From an uncultured Prevotella sp. (GTDB lineage Bacteria; Bacteroidota; Bacteroidia; Bacteroidales; Bacteroidaceae): a stretch of 64,000 nt of DNA. Both the position numbers and the translations under genes were made by a program. Positions 61,701-64,000 of the stretch are shown piece by piece; the stretch's first letter is position 1, and each line of letters begins with the position of its first letter. The notes under the pieces were generated by a model, which was given only the letters and a program-made list of their open reading frames with translations, made no database searches and was not told the DNA's origin. Where the stretch lies: the NCBI GenBank assembly GCA_900319905.1, contig ONQB01000005.1, forward strand, positions 1 to 64,000. Direction: 5' to 3'.

Positions 61701-63188
61701 CAGGTGAAAGCTAATGGCAGCACTCACATCAGACCGCTTGGCACCACATACTCATTGAAAGACGCTGACGTGTCACTCATTGAGAACGAGATCGTATTCG
61801 ACCATGACACCATCACCGACAAAAACGGCAACCACGGCATCATAACCGGCGGTATCCACCACAATCACCTCAGCCGATGGTCGTACGACCTTGACATCAC
61901 AGCCCGCCACATGCTGGCCTTCGACACCAACGGCAATGACGGCAGCTCATTCTACGGACACGTCTTCGGCAATGGAAAGGCGAGCATCGCCGGTGGTGGA
62001 GGCAGTGGCAACGTCAACATCAACATCAATGTGACACCCGACAAGAACTCGGAAATCGTCTACGACATCTCCAGTCCGGAAACGGTCGGTGGTCATGACT
62101 TCATTCACTGGACATCACGTGATACACTCACCACTGCCAACGACTCGCTGAAGCGACAAGCCGCTCAGACCGACGACGACATTCCCACTAATATCCATCT
62201 CAACTTCCTTATCAACACAACCCCTGATGCCACACTGCGCATCATCATGGACCGGCAGAGCGGAGACTACATAGCGCTCAACGGATCGGGCACCCTGCGC
62301 GCCAACTGGTTCAACAAGGGTAGCATGGACATCTTCGGCACTTACACCATCAACAGCGGCACGTACAAGCTGACGATACAAAACATCATCAAGAAAGTGT
62401 TCAACTTCGCAGACGGGGGCACCATCGTCTTTGGCGGCAATCCCATGAATGCGCAGCTTCACCTCAGCGCCGTCTACCCCATCGCTTCAGTCAGTCTGTC
62501 GGATCTTCAGATAGGACGCAGCTTCTCATCAAACAACACACGCGTGAACTGTCTGATGAACATCACTGGTACGCCATCAGCACCTAAGGTGGATTTCAAT
62601 CTCGACTTCCCATCGCTCGATGCCGATGCCAAACAGATGATTTACAGCTTGATAAGCAGCGAGGAGCAGATGAACCAGCAGGTGCTCTACCTCCTGGCTG
62701 TCGGACGCTTCTACACGGAGAGCAGCAACAATGCCCAAGCCCAAAGCACCAACCAGACTTCTCTCGCCATGCAAAGCATTCTCAGTGGACAAATCAGCCA
62801 GCAGATTAATAATGTACTGAGTGGACTGATCAAGAACAACCAGTGGAACTTTGGCGCCAACATCTCAACGGGTGACGAGGGATGGAACAACGCGGAATAC
62901 GAAGGACTGCTCAGCGGCCGGCTGCTCAACAACCGGTTGCTGATCAACGGACAGTTCGGCTACCGCGACAATGCCAACGCCACACAATCGTTCATAGGCG
63001 ACTTCGACGTAAGATACCTCATCTTCCCCAACGGCAACTTCAGCGTCCACGTCTACAACAAGACCAACGACCGCTATTTCACACGTAACTCTCTGAACAC
63101 ACAAGGCATTGGCTTCATCATAAAAAAGGATTTCACGAGCCTGCGCGACCTGTTCTCTTTCTCATCAAAGAAGAAACAGAACAAATGA
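58767..63188 (+). CDS. tamB: TamB family translocation and assembly module protein
   Basis: A 1473-residue envelope protein. An N-terminal membrane anchor (KKVRHIINYLIWATVGLYLL) is followed by a very long beta-taco body of repeating strands and the C-terminal TamB/DUF490 domain (about 1050-1473, containing NGSGTLRANWFNKGSMDIFG, QLHLSAVYPIA and QINNVLSGLIKN). AsmA/TamB-like bridges span the periplasm and are thought to carry phospholipids or assist outer membrane protein assembly. The frame is open to 58728, but a -7 box lies within that stretch, so I choose the TTG at 58767, which gives MKKVRHIINYL as a usual start. Confidence 0.92.
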   Translation: MKKVRHIINYLIWATVGLYLLLTVMVNIPMTQHVIGSAVASALSSKFGTTVTVGKVNLGFFNRIIIDDVSMLDQQQHHLLRATRLSAKFSYLDLLKGRVTIVSAQMFGLEANLYKATAKSKPNFQFVIDSLASKDTTHHEPLHLDINSLVIRHGKIAWNQLDAPHRQGFDTHHMHFSNISSHIILRLVGSDSVNVNLRKLAFDEASGIHLASLSLRAAAGHNGLQLHDFQLTLPHSEINIPALTATYHDRQWSTAHYQGLLAESHVFLPDLSAFVVPFKDMPRQVVVKSSIRGHGHEITITSLAASLLKPQARPIATAPSDIRLMASAWVNLAGSHPQWRVRLPLLTVNGEGMKLLAGHVPEAVSRLRTLKFRGKASGYYHDVMVDGQLVSDLGNAKLTFNKTGDNMRAHLNTGGFNIGQVLGNDQLGLLATNINGEGNIKTSHYTAKGQISRLDYKGYSYHDITIDGQADKRRFSGSISINDPNVRMNAKGTVDLQSAAHVYQLTGDIEHLVPEKLRLFTGRLAEASYKARLKAAIAGNDIYHAKGYVVVNNFTMDRGQDSYALDSLRLQTGTTSHGHYIRMNSDFAQALLYGTSDYKSMIQSVENVIVKKLPSISHLAPFHYRHIASGNFSLAADVYKGDWAKAFFNIPVELSDTLHIEAAVTDNGNALNGRLTAPDLAYSGNQLRNISVKVETIDGILHTKASLRKMRTEDKGTDVALDMKAGGDQLQAAMSFDNHATAQRFRGQINSHVSFDETADGHSQAILKLQQSSYSIGDTIFNLRPSTLIYSKKRLEIDNFLVASSGQSIRLNGVVSDHSTDSITAELHNVNVAYVLNLVNFHSVDFSGAVSGIANVKELFGRPYMSGQLRVDDFTLMDGNLGTLFAKADWNPDKGQIDIDAVAKDTIGNNPLTVKPRLTVVKGYVSPKRNELDLDIQLHKTRGEFIGKICSSFLDDFDLSADGNIKIAGPFKRLNLTGQVKANGSTHIRPLGTTYSLKDADVSLIENEIVFDHDTITDKNGNHGIITGGIHHNHLSRWSYDLDITARHMLAFDTNGNDGSSFYGHVFGNGKASIAGGGGSGNVNININVTPDKNSEIVYDISSPETVGGHDFIHWTSRDTLTTANDSLKRQAAQTDDDIPTNIHLNFLINTTPDATLRIIMDRQSGDYIALNGSGTLRANWFNKGSMDIFGTYTINSGTYKLTIQNIIKKVFNFADGGTIVFGGNPMNAQLHLSAVYPIASVSLSDLQIGRSFSSNNTRVNCLMNITGTPSAPKVDFNLDFPSLDADAKQMIYSLISSEEQMNQQVLYLLAVGRFYTESSNNAQAQSTNQTSLAMQSILSGQISQQINNVLSGLIKNNQWNFGANISTGDEGWNNAEYEGLLSGRLLNNRLLINGQFGYRDNANATQSFIGDFDVRYLIFPNGNFSVHVYNKTNDRYFTRNSLNTQGIGFIIKKDFTSLRDLFSFSSKKKQNK

Positions 63189-63440
63189 TCAGAAGTAAGA
63201 AACAGAAGTTCGCAACTCATGTTAGGCCTTGTCATGACAATGGCAAGAACATGGCCTGACATTCTGTTCAGATTGATGAAGGAATGTCAGTTCTTTTCAT
63301 GTGTTTTTAACACTGAGAATCGATTATTTTCGTTCAAGATCACCTTGGAGCCGAATAATGCCATTCCTGACGCAGTTAAGATATATTCCTATCTATCAAC
63401 CACTTAAGCAACACAGATGGCGCACGGCGACTTTTCCACA
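63189..63440. other. Intergenic region after tamB
   Basis: No gene. TTAGGCC near 63222 and GGCCTGA near 63256 can pair around a TTGTCATGACAA palindrome, making a possible terminator without a T-run. Confidence 0.4.
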
Positions 63441-63442
63441 AC

Positions 63443-63545
63443 GGCATATCGCCGAAAAGCCAACGGAGCTTCGGCGAAAAGCCATCGGCATATCGCCGAA
63501 AAGCCGGCAGCATATCGGTGAAAAGCCCACCCGATTTCGGTGGAA
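63443..63545. repeat. 22-bp tandem repeat array
   Basis: GAAAAG(C) occurs at 63454, 63476, 63498 and 63520, exactly 22 bp apart. The units read roughly CATATCGCCGAAAAGCCAWC plus GG, with variants CTTCGGCGAAAAGCC and CATATCGGTGAAAAGCC. The units are adjacent, without spacers, so this is not CRISPR. The same word forms the hairpin at 21328-21358. An ORF across it (63301-63780) is judged spurious. Confidence 0.8.
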
Positions 63546-63899
63546 CCGACATGTCCAATCGCCCATTTCGCCAGCCTATAACGCAAAAAAACTGCTTTCC
63601 GACCGGACGATACGCGTTAGTCGCTCGATTTTATCCCATTCACTTTTCAAAAACGAAGCAAATAGACAACAACGTTTTGTTGAATATTTTCAGCATATCA
63701 TCCATGTAATGTTCCCTATCCATCTCAACCTTCTGCTACCACAAGGGCAAGACCAAAAGCAAAAATATGAGCAAAAATAAGATGTCATTCAATAAGCACC
63801 TTATGTCATCGGGCCCATACTTTAAGGAAAGTCATCCTCTGCCATTGTTCAGCACATGCCTTTAAGCCGTCCCAAACTGAAAAAAAAACATTCGATTTT
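63546..63899. other. Intergenic region before the last promoter
   Basis: A/T-rich, no recognisable gene or RNA. Reading frames here look random in composition. Confidence 0.4.
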
Positions 63900-63931
63900 C
63901 TTGGGGTTTCCACTCGTTTACATTATCTTTG
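63900..63931 (+). promoter_or_regulatory. Promoter of a gene running off the window end
   Basis: CTTG (63900-63903), 20-nt spacing, TATCTTTG (63924-63931) followed by CA, near-consensus. Confidence 0.65.
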
Positions 63932-63978
63932 CAGACGAACTATTCAATGGCGGTGATTGGCACTGCCTCTAAAAAGAA

Positions 63979-64000
63979 ATGTCAGCAATGGAAGAAATCA
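63979..64000 (+). CDS. Start of a gene cut by the window end
   Basis: Downstream of the promoter, an ATG at 63979 (with a second in-frame ATG at 63988) opens MSAMEEI after an A/G-rich stretch. Another ATG at 63947 in a different frame also stays open to the end (MAVIGTASKKK). Which one is used cannot be decided from the few codons available. Confidence 0.3.

Noticed and set aside
63443-63545. Possible CRISPR array
   Set aside because: Units are contiguous at 22 bp without unique spacers and no cas gene is near.
63301-63780. 159-codon ORF over the 22-bp repeats, with HIGEKP-like pieces resembling zinc-finger linkers
   Set aside because: The resemblance comes from translating the tandem repeat. 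There are no Cys/His pairs, no start signal, and composition is random outside the repeat.

Overview
The window looks like chromosome of a gut or oral Bacteroidales, most likely a Prevotella-type member of the Prevotellaceae. The evidence is the SusC/SusD pairs, a SusR-type regulator, TolC-type efflux, a Na+-pumping NADH dehydrogenase (nqrABCDEF), Bacteroidota promoters (a -7 box TAnnTTTG, in the best cases 20 nt after a TTTG/CTTG -33 box), weak ribosome binding sites, and secreted proteins ending in a YNLAGQ(R/K)V...GV-type tail. No rRNA, tRNA, phage, complete insertion sequence or CRISPR array was seen.

Layout. 1-6.5 kb: flavin reductase-like and YjbR genes, remnants of a DUF4143 ATPase and a bile acid/sodium symporter, then an AraC regulator divergent from a TolC/HlyD/MFS tripartite efflux operon. 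6.5-8.8 kb: a B3/B4-domain protein and an EamA exporter. 8.8-20.7 kb: a pectin/rhamnogalacturonan utilisation locus (GH78 rhamnosidase, a truncated six-hairpin glycosidase, a truncated SusC, a long SusD, a secreted protein, a PL1 pectate lyase). 20.7-28.5 kb: repeats, a GH20 hexosaminidase, broken MFS and SusD-like genes, a metallophosphoesterase, an unknown secreted protein and a 300-bp palindromic element. 28.5-36.2 kb: two MFS transporters, a LytTR membrane regulator, a DUF4160/DUF2442-HTH pair with a palindromic operator, a TonB receptor plus TPR protein, and an SMR pump. 36.3-41.6 kb: a broken TonB receptor, two DUF4374 lipoproteins and a nitroreductase, resembling a siderophore uptake locus. 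41.9-49.7 kb: a kinase-less SusR-like regulator, a second PL1 lyase and a CE12-like esterase. 50-52 kb: a PARG-like protein, a lysine-rich secreted protein and a DUF4890 protein. 52.8-58.6 kb: the nqr operon. 58.7-63.2 kb: tamB.

The two PL1 loci probably work together on pectin: lyases and an esterase cut and deacetylate the backbone, rhamnosidase and glycosidase trim it, and SusCD imports the products. The DUF4374/TonB locus would import an iron chelate.

Two things stand out. First, at least seven genes stop or start abruptly at junctions with unrelated sequence, which suggests either many real deletions or, more likely, wrongly closed assembly gaps. Second, several families of non-coding inverted repeats occupy intergenic space. 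One has four members, each within about 25 nt of a stop codon, three of them sharing a 46-47-bp core between tandem 9-10-bp arms. Another is a roughly 300-bp palindrome flanked by 62-bp direct repeats. These repeats, together with leaderless starts at strong promoters, are the least explained content of the window.
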